A stretch of 64,000 nucleotides of DNA from Paenibacillus ginsengarvi (GCF_003626695.1 NZ_RBAH01000011.1:176341-240340), one strand, 5' to 3'; numbered from the stretch's first letter, positions 34,112 through 42,957 are shown. Made by a program: numbers and translations. The notes: generated from the letters alone by a model not told the origin.

Positions 34112-35299
34112 TCAAGGAATGTAGATCACTTGCCCTTCCGTAACTTCCTGATCGCTCATGCCGTTGTAAAGCCGAAGCTCCTGCGGCTTCCGGTCGTATT
34201 TTTTCGCAATCGATTCGAGCGTATCCTCTTTATGTACGATGCACAATCGTACTTTGCGGAACTGCTGCTCCTCGCTTGCGGAGATAAACAGGTTTTTCCA
34301 TTCCAGTACATCGGATTCGGCTGCCGCCTCCGGCACGGTCACAGGCTCCTGCCGAAACGGCTTGCCGAATCGCTGACCGGCTTGTGGCGCAGGCTGACCG
34401 ACCGCCGCTGGCGTGCTTTTGGGGCCCGGTCTGTACTCATCGCTTTTGCCGACGTACGATTTCAGGTCGAACGTTTCCGGGTGCTCCGGCTTTTTGCTGC
34501 CGAATGCGATTTTCATCTCACCCTTTTCCGCTTCATCGGCCTGAACCGGTTCCTCCGCGGGCAGCGCCGACGCAGGCTTCGCTTCCGGCTCGTTATCGTA
34601 TTCCGCAAGCGCCTCGAGATCCTCGTAATTGTTGTCCGGAAGCTTGACACGCTCTCTTTCCGCAGCCTCGATCTCACTAACATCGGGTGCCGCTTGCCCG
34701 GTTTCGGGCCTGAAGAAGCTCGGTGCGGTAAACGTCGGCTGCTGGAATACCGGCTGTTCGAATGCTGGATGCTCGATTGCCGGCTGCTGGAACGTTTGGT
34801 CCTGATCTTCCTCCTTATCGTCCTCCGCCTGTCCGGCTCCCTCGATTGCCGGGGACTCGTCCCGCTTGGGCGATTCGTGAACGAATAAGATCTCTTCCTC
34901 TTCCTGCCACAATTCGGCAATGCCGGGCTCCATCTCGATTCCGTTCAGGGAAAGAACGCCGGTGACGTTCAGGCTGCGCGCCGACAACAAATCAATGTCG
35001 AAATTTTCGATTTCGACCGAAATGTCGTCCACGCTTCGAACCCGGTTGATTGGAAGCGTAATTTCGACCGGAATCGTATGTTCCAGCGTTTGCGCCCCCC
35101 CGTTCGTTCGGTCCGCTTGTCCCGTATAGGAGCCGGTCAGCAGCAAATAACCTCTGACGATCGCCTGCTCTCCTTCTACGGCAACGCGAATATGGGGAGT
35201 CAGCTCGACCTCGTCCAACTCCTGAATGGCGGACACCTCTTCCGGCAAATGAACGCGCTCGTATATATCGAAGCGCAAGCCGGGCTGCTGTTCGCTCAC
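34112..35299 (-). CDS. spoVID: Stage VI sporulation protein D (SpoVID-like, LysM domain)
   Basis: Spore-coat morphogenetic protein needed for the coat to encase the forespore. The N-terminal 150 residues match the SpoVID beta-rich region (LRFDIYERVHLPEEVSAIQEL; quoted in part), a long acidic Pro/Glu/Gln-rich middle contains PAIEHPAFEQPVFQQPTF repeats, and a C-terminal LysM domain covers about residues 348-395 (HKEDTLESIAKKYDRKPQEL). Length is 395 residues. The GTG at 35297-35299 follows AGGAGGAATTGCA. Position near valS and hemL agrees with B. subtilis. Confidence 0.87.
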   Translation of the reverse strand: MSEQQPGLRFDIYERVHLPEEVSAIQELDEVELTPHIRVAVEGEQAIVRGYLLLTGSYTGQADRTNGGAQTLEHTIPVEITLPINRVRSVDDISVEIENFDIDLLSARSLNVTGVLSLNGIEMEPGIAELWQEEEEILFVHESPKRDESPAIEGAGQAEDDKEEDQDQTFQQPAIEHPAFEQPVFQQPTFTAPSFFRPETGQAAPDVSEIEAAERERVKLPDNNYEDLEALAEYDNEPEAKPASALPAEEPVQADEAEKGEMKIAFGSKKPEHPETFDLKSYVGKSDEYRPGPKSTPAAVGQPAPQAGQRFGKPFRQEPVTVPEAAAESDVLEWKNLFISASEEQQFRKVRLCIVHKEDTLESIAKKYDRKPQELRLYNGMSDQEVTEGQVIYIP

Positions 35300-35358
35300 T
35301 GCAATTCCTCCTTCCATAACGTCCTGCCTTGGTTGATTGTCAAGATCGTTCTGTATCC

Positions 35359-35388
35359 AGTATATGGGCGCAAGTAGGAACGCATGAC
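35359..35388 (-). promoter_or_regulatory. Possible sigma-E promoter of spoVID
   Basis: On the minus strand GTCATGC and CATATACT, 15 bp apart, resemble the mother-cell sigma-E consensus (GTCATATT, CATACAAT). They lie about 60 bp upstream of the GTG start. spoVID is sigma-E-controlled in B. subtilis. Confidence 0.4.
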
Positions 35389-35393
35389 ACGTT

Positions 35394-35425
35394 TTTCGGG
35401 GCTCGCCGCAAAGTATTGTGGGGTT
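35394..35425. repeat. CGGGGCTC/CGCAAAG element, short copy
   Basis: TTTCGGGGCTC-G-CCGCAAAGTATT followed directly by GTGGGG. It matches 23 of 24 bases at 41860-41883 but lacks the interior of the longer copies. Confidence 0.65.
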
Positions 35426-35428
35426 CTC

Positions 35429-35584
35429 TTAACATTCACTCCGATTCCGCATTCCGCCTGGTTTCGTACCAGCCGCCTTCGCTCTGCGGTATGCCCTGAA
35501 AACGATCCAGAACAGCCAGACGGCAAACAACAAACCGATTCCGTACATTTGCAGCGGAAAATCGAAAATATAATACTGCTTCAT
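35429..35584 (-). CDS. Predicted 51-residue membrane protein
   Basis: Starts MKQYYIFDFPLQMYG and has one hydrophobic helix (IGLLFAVWLFWIVFRAY) followed by a basic tail (RRAKAAGTKPGG). The ATG at 35582-35584 has AGGTGA 10 bp upstream and a plausible promoter at 35618-35645. Unrecognised family. It lies between spoVID and the divergent phosphodiester-glycosidase-like gene. Confidence 0.5.
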   Translation of the reverse strand: MKQYYIFDFPLQMYGIGLLFAVWLFWIVFRAYRRAKAAGTKPGGMRNRSEC

Positions 35585-35617
35585 AAGAAAAATTTCACCT
35601 GATTTCGCCGGTTTTTC

Positions 35618-35645
35618 CTTATATTTTATCAAACTGCCGATCCAA
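35618..35645 (-). promoter_or_regulatory. Possible promoter of the 51-residue protein gene
   Basis: TTGGAT and TATAAG on the minus strand, spacer 16 bp. Confidence 0.4.
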
Positions 35646-35709
35646 AACCAAAAAAGAATATGATATGATGATGGATGGTAGGCTTTTTACTATGAGGAGG
35701 AGTTTTGCT

Positions 35710-37593
35710 GTGAGCACAGCCATCCAAATGTGGACCGAAACCCGAAGACAACTGGGAGGCTGGAGCTGGCTAAAAAAGTCGCTGCTTGTTATCGCGATTC
35801 TTACTTTTGCCACATCCAGCTTTTTATATTTGACGCCTCCTGGGCTCGCCATTCGCGAATTTTTGGCGCAAACGGTCATTTCGACCCAGCATCGCGATTG
35901 GGCCTGGATATTCGTCGGGGCGGACAAACGCGATTATATGGTCAAAATGTCCCATCAATTTACCGAAACATCGGCTTTGGAGAAACAGGACCTGAATTTG
36001 ATCAAGCACGATCTGGTTCAGCGCAAGGCGCGTTCCGTCGATGAACTGATCAGCGAGCCGATCGACATATCGGGCCAGTTCTGGAAAGGCAAAATGATCT
36101 ATGTGTACGACCCGACATCGGTTCGCGTCGTCGTGCCGAACAAGGTCGGCGAAGGCGAACGGATCAGCTCGATGGTGAAGCGGACCGGCGCGGTAGCAGG
36201 CATTAACGGCGGCGGCTTTGTCGACCCTGACGGGCTCGGCAACGGCTTCGCCCCGATCGGGCTCATTTTGTCGGGCAACGAGGCGGTTTTCGCCGACGTA
36301 GAGCCAACGACCGCGCAGCACATTATCGGCTTCACCAAGGAAGGCACGCTTGTTGTCGGCAAGTACAGCTTGTTCGAGCTGCAAGCGATGGGCGTCACCG
36401 ATGCGGTATCGTTTCTAGCGCCGCGGCTCATCGCCAACGGCAACCCGCAAATTACGTCGGGCGACGGCGGCTGGGGACGCGCTCCGCGCACGGCAGTCGG
36501 GCAAAAGGAAGACGGCACTCTTATATTCGTTGTAATCGACGGCCGCCAAACGACCAGCGTGGGAGCTACACTCAAGGAAGTTCAAGATTTGCTGCTCAAG
36601 GAAGGCGCGATCAACGCCGGAATGATGGACGGAGGAGCCTCCTCGGAGCTTGTCGTGAAGGGCGATGTGCTCACGAAGCCGTCCAGCCGCTACGGCGAGC
36701 GGAGACTGCCTTCGGGTCTGGTCGTCATTGACGAACCCGAGACGTATAAGGTGGATCGCGTCTGGGATGGTCTAGACAAAATCAATCCGGGCGGCGCGTT
36801 CGACCATCCAGACTTTTTGAAAGAGCAGGCCGAGCTGAAGAAGCAGCAGCAAAACCAGCCGCAGAACCCGCCGAAGAAAACCGAACCGGAAAAATCACAG
36901 CCCGAGAAAACGACACAGGAGCCGGCCAAGCCGGGAACCGGCGGCGATAAGACGACACCGCCGAAGACGGATACCGGCACAGGCTCCGCGGGCTCGAAAC
37001 CGGCAACGACTCCCGGCGGCGCTCCGGCAGGCAATGCAGGCGGCGCGGGTTCAGGCGGAACCAAACCGGATACGCCGGCCGCAGGCTCCGGAAACGGCCA
37101 AACGGCGCCTTCGAACGGCGCGGCTACAGGCGGGACTGGAGCACCTAACGGAGCTACCAACGGTACAACTAACGGAACTACCAATGGAGCTACCAATGGA
37201 GCTACCAACGGTGCGACTAACGGAACTACTAACGGAACTACTAACGGGACTTCCTCCGGGAATACCGCTCCTGCTGCCGGTGGCGGCAGCGGCGGAGCCC
37301 CGGCAGCGGGAGCGGTTGAGACAGGCAAGAGCGAAGCAGCGCAGCCGGGAACCAGCAGCAGCGGAGGAGGGCAGCCGGCAACGCCTCCGGCCGCACCGAA
37401 AACCGACACCGCTCAGCCTGGCGCTACAGGCGCTGCGACTCCGACTACCGGCGCAGCATCCGGAGCGGCGACTAACCCACAGAATGCGCCTTCGGTTAAT
37501 AGCGCAACGAATACGGTCAGCACTTCAAGCACTTCCGCTTCCGGCGTTTCAGGCACTACAGAAGTGGCAACCGGAGCAGCGCAGCCGAAATAA
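35710..37593 (+). CDS. Phosphodiester glycosidase-family (NAGPA) protein with repeat tail
   Basis: A 627-residue envelope protein. After a basic N terminus and membrane anchor (SLLVIAILTFATSSFLYL) it has a phosphodiester-glycosidase/NAGPA domain at about residues 95-360: GAVAGINGGGFVDPDG, APIGLILSGNE, VIDGRQTTSVG, NAGMMDGGASSELV and RRLPSGLVV. The family hydrolyses sugar-1-phosphodiester links and often acts on wall or exopolysaccharides. A low-complexity tail of about 240 residues rich in Gly, Thr, Pro, Ala and Asn includes a run of G-T/A-T-N tetrapeptides at about 37141-37254. The GTG at 35710 follows AGGAGGAG; an upstream ATG lacks a site. Confidence 0.85.
   Translation: MSTAIQMWTETRRQLGGWSWLKKSLLVIAILTFATSSFLYLTPPGLAIREFLAQTVISTQHRDWAWIFVGADKRDYMVKMSHQFTETSALEKQDLNLIKHDLVQRKARSVDELISEPIDISGQFWKGKMIYVYDPTSVRVVVPNKVGEGERISSMVKRTGAVAGINGGGFVDPDGLGNGFAPIGLILSGNEAVFADVEPTTAQHIIGFTKEGTLVVGKYSLFELQAMGVTDAVSFLAPRLIANGNPQITSGDGGWGRAPRTAVGQKEDGTLIFVVIDGRQTTSVGATLKEVQDLLLKEGAINAGMMDGGASSELVVKGDVLTKPSSRYGERRLPSGLVVIDEPETYKVDRVWDGLDKINPGGAFDHPDFLKEQAELKKQQQNQPQNPPKKTEPEKSQPEKTTQEPAKPGTGGDKTTPPKTDTGTGSAGSKPATTPGGAPAGNAGGAGSGGTKPDTPAAGSGNGQTAPSNGAATGGTGAPNGATNGTTNGTTNGATNGATNGATNGTTNGTTNGTSSGNTAPAAGGGSGGAPAAGAVETGKSEAAQPGTSSSGGGQPATPPAAPKTDTAQPGATGAATPTTGAASGAATNPQNAPSVNSATNTVSTSSTSASGVSGTTEVATGAAQPK
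37141..37254 (+). repeat. Degenerate 12-bp tandem repeat coding GTTN/GATN
   Basis: Roughly ten 12-base units such as GGAACTACCAAT and GGAGCTACCAAT encode G-A/T-T-N tetrapeptides within the tail of the 35710-37593 protein. The near-identical codons suggest recent expansion. Confidence 0.8.
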
Positions 37594-37640
37594 CGAAACC
37601 GCCTTCATTCAAAATACATACCTCTACCACGGACTAAACG

Positions 37641-37687
37641 AAGAGCCTCCCGATTCACTTTTACGAGTGAACCCGGAAGGCTCTTTC
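37641..37687 (+). terminator. Terminator of the NAGPA-family gene
   Basis: AGAGCCT-CCCG-TTCACT pairs with AGTGAA-CCCGG-AGGCTCT, followed by TTTC, 50 bp after the stop codon. Confidence 0.7.
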
Positions 37688-37702
37688 ATGACGGCTAATT
37701 AG

Positions 37703-37892
37703 AAATAAGATGCTTTTGAACGTGCAGTCTTTTTAGCCTCTTATTTTGAACGCATTATTGTGTTTCAGAGGTATTGCCGAGGCAAATAAGAGGCCCAAAA
37801 TCACTTTATTTTGTTCCAATAAACTGTTTTCACAAAAATGAGAGGTGCGAAAGACTGCTATTTTTACAATACGCTCAAAAAATAAGAGGCGC
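37703..37892. repeat. AATAAGAG intergenic repeat cassette, copy 2
   Basis: Fills the gap between the NAGPA-family gene and hemL. AATAAGA-type units occur near 37704, 37784, 37836 and 37881, and an inverted CCTCTTATT near 37737. Positions 37727-37862 align with 22965-23098 through shared blocks CTCTTATT, ATAAGAG-CCCAAAA and AAAGAC-GCTA. Confidence 0.7.
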
Positions 37893-37907
37893 CCTTCCGG
37901 CCGCCCC
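37875..37907 (-). terminator. Probable terminator of hemL
   Basis: On the minus strand GGGGCG pairs with CGCCTC (one G-T), followed by TTATTTTTT, 25-50 bp after the hemL stop codon. The T-tract is part of an AATAAGAG repeat unit. Confidence 0.5.
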
Positions 37908-37928
37908 GCATAATAAACGAATCCTGTT

Positions 37929-39239
37929 TCAAGAAAGAGTCCGCTTCAACGCCTCGCGGTTCGCTGCGATTGTCGCCTCGATGTCCTCGTCCGAATGGGC
38001 GGCGGAAACGAACATGCCTTCGAATTGCGAAGGAGCTACGCTGACGCCGAGATCGAGCATGTGACCGAAGTAGCGGCCGAAACGCGCCAAGTCCGATGTT
38101 TTCGCCGTTTCGTAATTGGTAACATGCACATCGGTAAAAAACGGGCATACCATCGAGCCGACCCGGTTGATCGTCGAAGGAACGCCCAGCTCCTTCGCAT
38201 TGTTCAGGAAACCTTCCTCAAGACGGGCCGACTTGCGTTCCAACTCGTCGTATACGCCCGGCTTCTCCAGCAGCTTCAGCGTCGTATAACCGGCTATCAT
38301 CGCCAGCGGATTGCCGGACAGCGTCCCCGCCTGATAGATCGGTCCGCTCGGCGCCATCCGCTCCATTATATCGCGCCGGCCGCCGTAAGCGCCTACCGGC
38401 AAACCGCCGCCGATGACTTTGCCGAGACAGGTGAGGTCCGGCGTAATGCCGAACCGCCCTTGCGCGCAGTTGTACCCGACACGGAAGCCGGTCATGACTT
38501 CGTCAAAGATAAGCAAGCTGCCGTATTGTTTCGTAACGTCTCTCAGCCCTTGCAGGAAGCCGGGCAGCGGCGGCACGACGCCCATGTTGCCCGCAACCGG
38601 CTCGACGATGACGGCAGCGATCTCCTCGCCGAACTTCTCGAACGCAAGCCGCACCGATTCCAGATCGTTGTACGGAACCGTAATCGTATTAATGGCGACT
38701 CCCTCCGGCACACCCGGGCTGTCGGGCAAGCCAAGCGTGGCGACGCCGGAACCGGCCTTAATCAGCAGCGAATCGGCATGGCCGTGGTAGCAGCCTTCGA
38801 ATTTCAAAATTTTGCTCCGTCCCGTGAAACCTCTCGCCAGCCGAAGCGCGCTCATCGTCGCTTCCGTACCGGAGTTGACCATTCTGACGATCTCGATCGA
38901 CGGCACGCGCTCGCAGACGAGCTTCGCCATCTCCGTTTCGATCTCAGTCGGGGCGCCGAAGCTCGTTCCTTTTTCGGCCGTGCGTTTAATCGCCTCAACC
39001 ACTTCCGGGTGGGCATGTCCGACGATGAGCGGACCCCAGGAGCCCACATAATCGATGAACTCGTTGCCGTCGATATCATACACGCGCGAGCCGCTGCCCC
39101 GCTCGATATAGGCCGGCGTCAAGCCTACCGATTTGAATGCCCGAACCGGGCTGTTCACGCCCCCGGGAATATAACGCTTCGCTTCCTCGAATGCCGCGGC
39201 GGACTTCCGGTCGTCCCGCTTGAACTGTTCCGACATCAT
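37929..39239 (-). CDS. hemL: Glutamate-1-semialdehyde 2,1-aminomutase
   Basis: PLP enzyme converting glutamate-1-semialdehyde to 5-aminolevulinate, the second step of the C5 haem pathway begun by HemA. Motifs seen are [11 protein letters not shown] near residue 26, [18 protein letters not shown] near residue 245, and [16 protein letters not shown] near residue 270 with the PLP lysine. Length is 436 residues. Two adjacent ATGs (39239, 39236) follow AAGGAGTGACGC. It is the last gene of hemE-hemH-hemL rather than of the hemA operon. Confidence 0.96.
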   Translation of the reverse strand: MMSEQFKRDDRKSAAAFEEAKRYIPGGVNSPVRAFKSVGLTPAYIERGSGSRVYDIDGNEFIDYVGSWGPLIVGHAHPEVVEAIKRTAEKGTSFGAPTEIETEMAKLVCERVPSIEIVRMVNSGTEATMSALRLARGFTGRSKILKFEGCYHGHADSLLIKAGSGVATLGLPDSPGVPEGVAINTITVPYNDLESVRLAFEKFGEEIAAVIVEPVAGNMGVVPPLPGFLQGLRDVTKQYGSLLIFDEVMTGFRVGYNCAQGRFGITPDLTCLGKVIGGGLPVGAYGGRRDIMERMAPSGPIYQAGTLSGNPLAMIAGYTTLKLLEKPGVYDELERKSARLEEGFLNNAKELGVPSTINRVGSMVCPFFTDVHVTNYETAKTSDLARFGRYFGHMLDLGVSVAPSQFEGMFVSAAHSDEDIEATIAANREALKRTLS

Positions 39240-39259
39240 GCGTCACTCCTTCTGATTTT

Positions 39260-40192
39260 TCAGTCCTGCCCGAGCCGCTCCGCCGTGGCGTCGCTCAACG
39301 TTTCCATGTACAGCGGGTCCGTATTAAGCGAAGCGGTCCGCTCCAGATGGATGCCCAGTTCCTTCGCCAACTGCTGGCCTTCGATGTCGATATCGTACAG
39401 CACTTCCAGATGATCGGATACGAAGCCGATCGGACACAGCAGCACATGCTTGACGTCCTCTTCGCGGCGAATCGTCCCCAGCACGTCCAAAATATCCGGT
39501 CCGAGCCACGGCATTGCCGTCTGACCGGCGCTCTGCCAAGCAAACTGCCAATTTTGAACGCCTGCTTTGTCCGCGACCGCCTTGGACGATGCAAGCAGTT
39601 GATCCGGATACGGGTCGTTCATCTCGAGTATTTTTTCCGGCAAGCTGTGCGCCGAGAAAATTACCCGCACTTGCTCCTGCGGCACGTCAAACCGCTTCAG
39701 CCCGTCCTTCACCCGTACGGTCAGCGCCTCGATCAGCTTCGGATGAAGATGGTAGCTTTTGACGCACTTGATCGATACGCCGTGCGCTGCCGCCGCTTCC
39801 TCCGCCCGCTTCGTATAACCGCCTACGCTCATAATCGAATAGTGCGGGGCCAGCACGATGCCGACCGCTTCGCGGATTCCGTCCTCGGCCATCTGCTTAA
39901 CGCCGTCTTCGATAAACGGCGCGGCATGCTTCAAGCCTTGATAGCACTTAAATTCGTACTCCGGGTGCTCCTTGTTCAGCGTAAGCTCGAGCTGTTCCAC
40001 TTGACGGTTCGTATTTTCGCGCAGCGGGAAGACGCCGATGGCGATTTTTTCGTACCGGTCGGTCAGTGCCTGAAGCTGCTCCTCGGACGGCGGCGATCCT
40101 CGGCGAATATGCGTGTAGTACGCTTCGATTCCGTCCATGCTTTCCGGAGTCCCATACGACATAACCAGGACGCCTATTTTCCGTTTCGGCAT
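39260..40192 (-). CDS. hemH: Ferrochelatase (coproporphyrin type)
   Basis: Inserts Fe2+ into the porphyrin ring; in Bacillota the substrate is coproporphyrin III and the enzyme is also called CpfC. Family blocks are VLVMSYGTPE near the start, LAPHYSIMSVGGY, FSAHSLPEKILEMNDPYPDQ with the metal-handling histidine, and PIGFVSDHLEVLYDID. Length is 310 residues. The ATG at 40190-40192 follows GGAGGGAGCAATTG and begins one base after the hemE stop codon. Confidence 0.95.
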   Translation of the reverse strand: MPKRKIGVLVMSYGTPESMDGIEAYYTHIRRGSPPSEEQLQALTDRYEKIAIGVFPLRENTNRQVEQLELTLNKEHPEYEFKCYQGLKHAAPFIEDGVKQMAEDGIREAVGIVLAPHYSIMSVGGYTKRAEEAAAAHGVSIKCVKSYHLHPKLIEALTVRVKDGLKRFDVPQEQVRVIFSAHSLPEKILEMNDPYPDQLLASSKAVADKAGVQNWQFAWQSAGQTAMPWLGPDILDVLGTIRREEDVKHVLLCPIGFVSDHLEVLYDIDIEGQQLAKELGIHLERTASLNTDPLYMETLSDATAERLGQD

Positions 40193-40193
40193 A

Positions 40194-41261
40194 TCAATTG
40201 CTCCCTCCGCTGTTCCGCTGATCCCGGATGGCCTGCTCGGAATAACGGTGTACAAATTCGGTCAACTGCTTCAGCTTATCCAGCGACGCCTCGGGGAACA
40301 GTCCGTGCCCCAGATTGAAAATATAGCCCGGATGCTGCAAGCCATCGTCGATCAGCACCTTCGCCTGACGTTCGATAAGCTCCGTCGGAGCCGTCAACAG
40401 GTACGGGTCCAAGTTGCCCTGCACGGCAAACCTATAATCGAGCCGTTTCCGTCCTTCGCCGATCGGCACTCTCCAGTCGAGTCCGATGACATCCGCCTGA
40501 AGCGCGTGCAAATCGCCCAGCAGCTCGCCCGAGCTGACGCCGGGAAAATAAATTTTCGGCTGCGGCAAGTCGGCCAACCCCGCGAAAATACGGTCGATCG
40601 TAGGCAGCACATAGGCCCGGAAATCGACCGGCGACAGCGAGCCTACCCAACTGTCGAACAATTGTACCGCTTTCGCTCCGGCGGCGATATGCGCGCGCAA
40701 ATAAGCGATAACCATGTCGCCAAGCTTATCCATCAGCATAAACCAAACATCCGGCGCGCTATACATCATTTCTTTCGTCTTTATGTAGCTCTTGGAGGGC
40801 CTGCCTTCGATCAGGTAGCTGGCAATCGTGAATGGCGCTCCCGCGAATGTAATAAGCGGCACTTCCAGCTCGCGGTCCAAAATGCGGATCGTCTCGATGA
40901 TATGGGACAAATCCCCCTCAATGTCGATCGGCTTCAAGCTTGACACGTCCTGCGCCGTGCGGAGCGGATTTTCGATAACCGGCCCGATGTTTTTAACGAT
41001 ATCGAAGTTAACGCCTAGCGACGCAACCGGATTCATGATGTCCGAATATAAAATAGCGGCGTCGACGCCGAGCTTCTTCACGGGCATCATCGTCACTTCC
41101 GCGGCCAGCTCGGGCTGCGCGCATATTTCAAGCAGCGAATATTTCTCTTTAATTTTGCGATAATCCGGATCGTACCGGCCTGCCTGACGCATATACCAAA
41201 CCGGAAGCCGGTCCACCGGCTGTTTGCGGCACGCCCGCAAAAAGTTGTCGTTGTAAGCCAT
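40194..41261 (-). CDS. hemE: Uroporphyrinogen decarboxylase
   Basis: Decarboxylates uroporphyrinogen III to coproporphyrinogen III. The signature RLPVWYMRQAGRYDPDYR is near residue 18, and the second motif FAGAPFTIASYLIEG near residue 130. Length is 355 residues. The ATG at 41259-41261 has AAGGGG upstream. First gene of hemE-hemH-hemL, with its own promoter at 41330-41358. No hemY-type oxidase follows in this window. Confidence 0.96.
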   Translation of the reverse strand: MAYNDNFLRACRKQPVDRLPVWYMRQAGRYDPDYRKIKEKYSLLEICAQPELAAEVTMMPVKKLGVDAAILYSDIMNPVASLGVNFDIVKNIGPVIENPLRTAQDVSSLKPIDIEGDLSHIIETIRILDRELEVPLITFAGAPFTIASYLIEGRPSKSYIKTKEMMYSAPDVWFMLMDKLGDMVIAYLRAHIAAGAKAVQLFDSWVGSLSPVDFRAYVLPTIDRIFAGLADLPQPKIYFPGVSSGELLGDLHALQADVIGLDWRVPIGEGRKRLDYRFAVQGNLDPYLLTAPTELIERQAKVLIDDGLQHPGYIFNLGHGLFPEASLDKLKQLTEFVHRYSEQAIRDQRNSGGSN

Positions 41262-41329
41262 GGATTGTTTTCCCCTTTTCTTCGCCTGCGCTTTTCGGAA
41301 GAAAGCAATTTCGGCGTTTGCCAACTTTC

Positions 41330-41358
41330 ATTATGCCCGATTTCAACCGCAGTAACAA
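41330..41358 (-). promoter_or_regulatory. Promoter of hemE-hemH-hemL
   Basis: TTGTTA and CATAAT on the minus strand with a 17 bp spacer, about 70 bp upstream of hemE. Confidence 0.6.
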
Positions 41359-41577
41359 CCAAGGGTCTGCCAATAATCCGACAAAACTATGACAAAAGAC
41401 AGATAGCCGGACAAACTGGAAACTACCTGCACAAATTTGTTCAAATTGGAATATAAAAAGGTGAAACTTTTTTGCGTACGCTGCGTTAATAGTAGTAAGA
41501 TGAAAACGCTTCCCGGAGGAGGGACTTGCTTGAGTCAGTCGCCACAGGAATGGGAAACGAGAAAGGAGGAGAAAGAA

Positions 41578-41694
41578 ATGAAGCAAAGCGCACCCGACAC
41601 GCTGCCTAAGCCGCTCCGTACCTTTAGCTACTTCTTTTTCACAGCCGTCGTGCTTGTCGGCGTATTCGGCTGGTTCGCATCGTATGGCCGATAA
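41578..41694 (+). CDS. Predicted 38-residue membrane protein (54 with upstream TTG)
   Basis: MKQSAPDTLPKPLRTF is followed by a single hydrophobic helix (SYFFFTAVVLVGVFGWFASYG). The ATG at 41578 has AAAGGAGGAG 8 bp upstream. A second in-frame start, TTG at 41530, also has a strong site (GGAGGAGGG, 6 bp away) and would add LSQSPQEWETRKEEKE. Both could be used. It diverges from hemE and ends before a terminator at 41811. Unrecognised family. Confidence 0.6.
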   Translation: MKQSAPDTLPKPLRTFSYFFFTAVVLVGVFGWFASYGR

Positions 41695-41810
41695 GAACGT
41701 AATTCAAGGAAAAGCGACCGCGACTTGGCGGAAGTTTCTCTTGGTACAGAAAGCCGTCAGATTAAAGAAGTGATGCGGGGGGACATTATGTTCGTAATCG
41801 GATCGCAATG

Positions 41811-41850
41811 AAAAAGGGCTCAACCGGACGATTGCCGGCTGGCCCTTTTT
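41811..41850. terminator. Bidirectional terminator between 41578 gene and hemB
   Basis: AAAAAGGGC-CCGG pairs with CCGG-GCCCTTTTT, A- and T-rich on both sides. Confidence 0.8.
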
Positions 41851-41859
41851 GTATTTCAG

Positions 41860-41911
41860 TTTCGGGGCTCCCCGCAAAGTATTTGGAATAAGCTTCGAAG
41901 GTTAGGCTCCA
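41860..41911. repeat. CGGGGCTC/CGCAAAG element, full copy
   Basis: Starts TTTCGGGGCTCCCCGCAAAG and ends GGTTAGGCTCCACTTTGTGG-GG. CCCCGCAAAGT and ACTTTGTGGGG form an imperfect inverted repeat. Related copies lie at 35394-35425 and, reversed, at 54598-54672. Confidence 0.7.
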
Positions 41912-41929
41912 CTTTGTGGGGTTAATTTC

Positions 41930-42925
41930 TTACTCGCCTCGCAGCCAGCGCGCCGCATCTTTGGCGAAATACGTAATAATCATATCCGCGCCGGCCCGTT
42001 TCATGCCGAGCAGCGTTTCCAGCACGATCGCCTTCTCGTCCAGCCATCCGTTCCGGGCGGCCGCCTTCACCATCGAATATTCCGCGCTCACATTGTAAGC
42101 GACGAGCGGCAGGTCAAACTGCTCCTTCAGCATCCTCACAACGTCCAGATAAGCGAGCGCCGGCTTCACCATCAGCATATCGGCGCCTTCCACCACGTCG
42201 CTCTCCGCCTCGCGCAGCGCCTCGCGCACATTCGCCGGGTCCATCTGATACGTCTTGCGGTCGCCGAATTGCGGCGCCGAATGAGCGGCATCGCGGAAAG
42301 GACCGTAGTAGGCGGATGCATACTTGACCGAATACGACATAATCGGCACATGCTCGAAGCCCGCCTCGTCCAGTCCGCAACGGATCGCCTGCACGAAGCC
42401 GTCCATCATGTTGGACGGAGCAATGATATCCGCCCCGGCCTCCGCCTGGGACACGGCCGTCTTCACCAGCAGCTCCAGCGACGCGTCGTTGTCGACGTCC
42501 GCACGGCCCGTTTGCTCGTCGCGGCGAATGACGCCGCAATGGCCCGTGCTCGTAAATTGGCATAAACACGTGTCGGCCACAATCAGCAGATCAGGCTCCC
42601 ACTCTTTAATTTTGCGCGTCGCCCGCTGCACGATCGAGTTATTGCCGTACGCCTCCGAGCCGATCTCGTCCTTATGATCCGGCACGCCGAACAGCAATAT
42701 GGCCTGAATGCCCAGTCCGGCGATCTCGTGAATTTCTTGCTCCAGCAAATCGAGCGACCAGTGGTAAACCCCGGGCATTGAGCCGATCTCTTCTTTTACC
42801 CCGCTGCCTTCGGTTACGAATATCGGATAGATGAAATCGTTAGTCGTCAGTTGCGTTTCCCGCACCAGATTGCGTAGTGCAGCCGATCCGCGCAGCCTGC
42901 GATTGCGAATGATCGGAAAACTCAT
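41930..42925 (-). CDS. hemB: Porphobilinogen synthase (5-aminolevulinate dehydratase)
   Basis: Condenses two 5-aminolevulinate molecules to porphobilinogen. The cysteine-rich metal site [16 protein letters not shown] is near residue 117, the first Schiff-base lysine is in [19 protein letters not shown] near residue 195, and the second in [12 protein letters not shown] near residue 245. The presence of all three cysteines suggests a zinc enzyme. Length is 331 residues. The ATG at 42923-42925 has GAGGTAAC upstream. It lies 32 bp after the SUMT-HemD gene and ends the hemA operon here. Confidence 0.96.
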   Translation of the reverse strand: MSFPIIRNRRLRGSAALRNLVRETQLTTNDFIYPIFVTEGSGVKEEIGSMPGVYHWSLDLLEQEIHEIAGLGIQAILLFGVPDHKDEIGSEAYGNNSIVQRATRKIKEWEPDLLIVADTCLCQFTSTGHCGVIRRDEQTGRADVDNDASLELLVKTAVSQAEAGADIIAPSNMMDGFVQAIRCGLDEAGFEHVPIMSYSVKYASAYYGPFRDAAHSAPQFGDRKTYQMDPANVREALREAESDVVEGADMLMVKPALAYLDVVRMLKEQFDLPLVAYNVSAEYSMVKAAARNGWLDEKAIVLETLLGMKRAGADMIITYFAKDAARWLRGE

Positions 42926-42957
42926 GTTACCTCATCCTTTCAACCCAAAAATAACGT

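Noticed and set aside
41791..41811. Tiny plus-strand frame MFVIGSQ behind GGGGGGA
   Set aside because: Only seven codons; no further evidence for translation.
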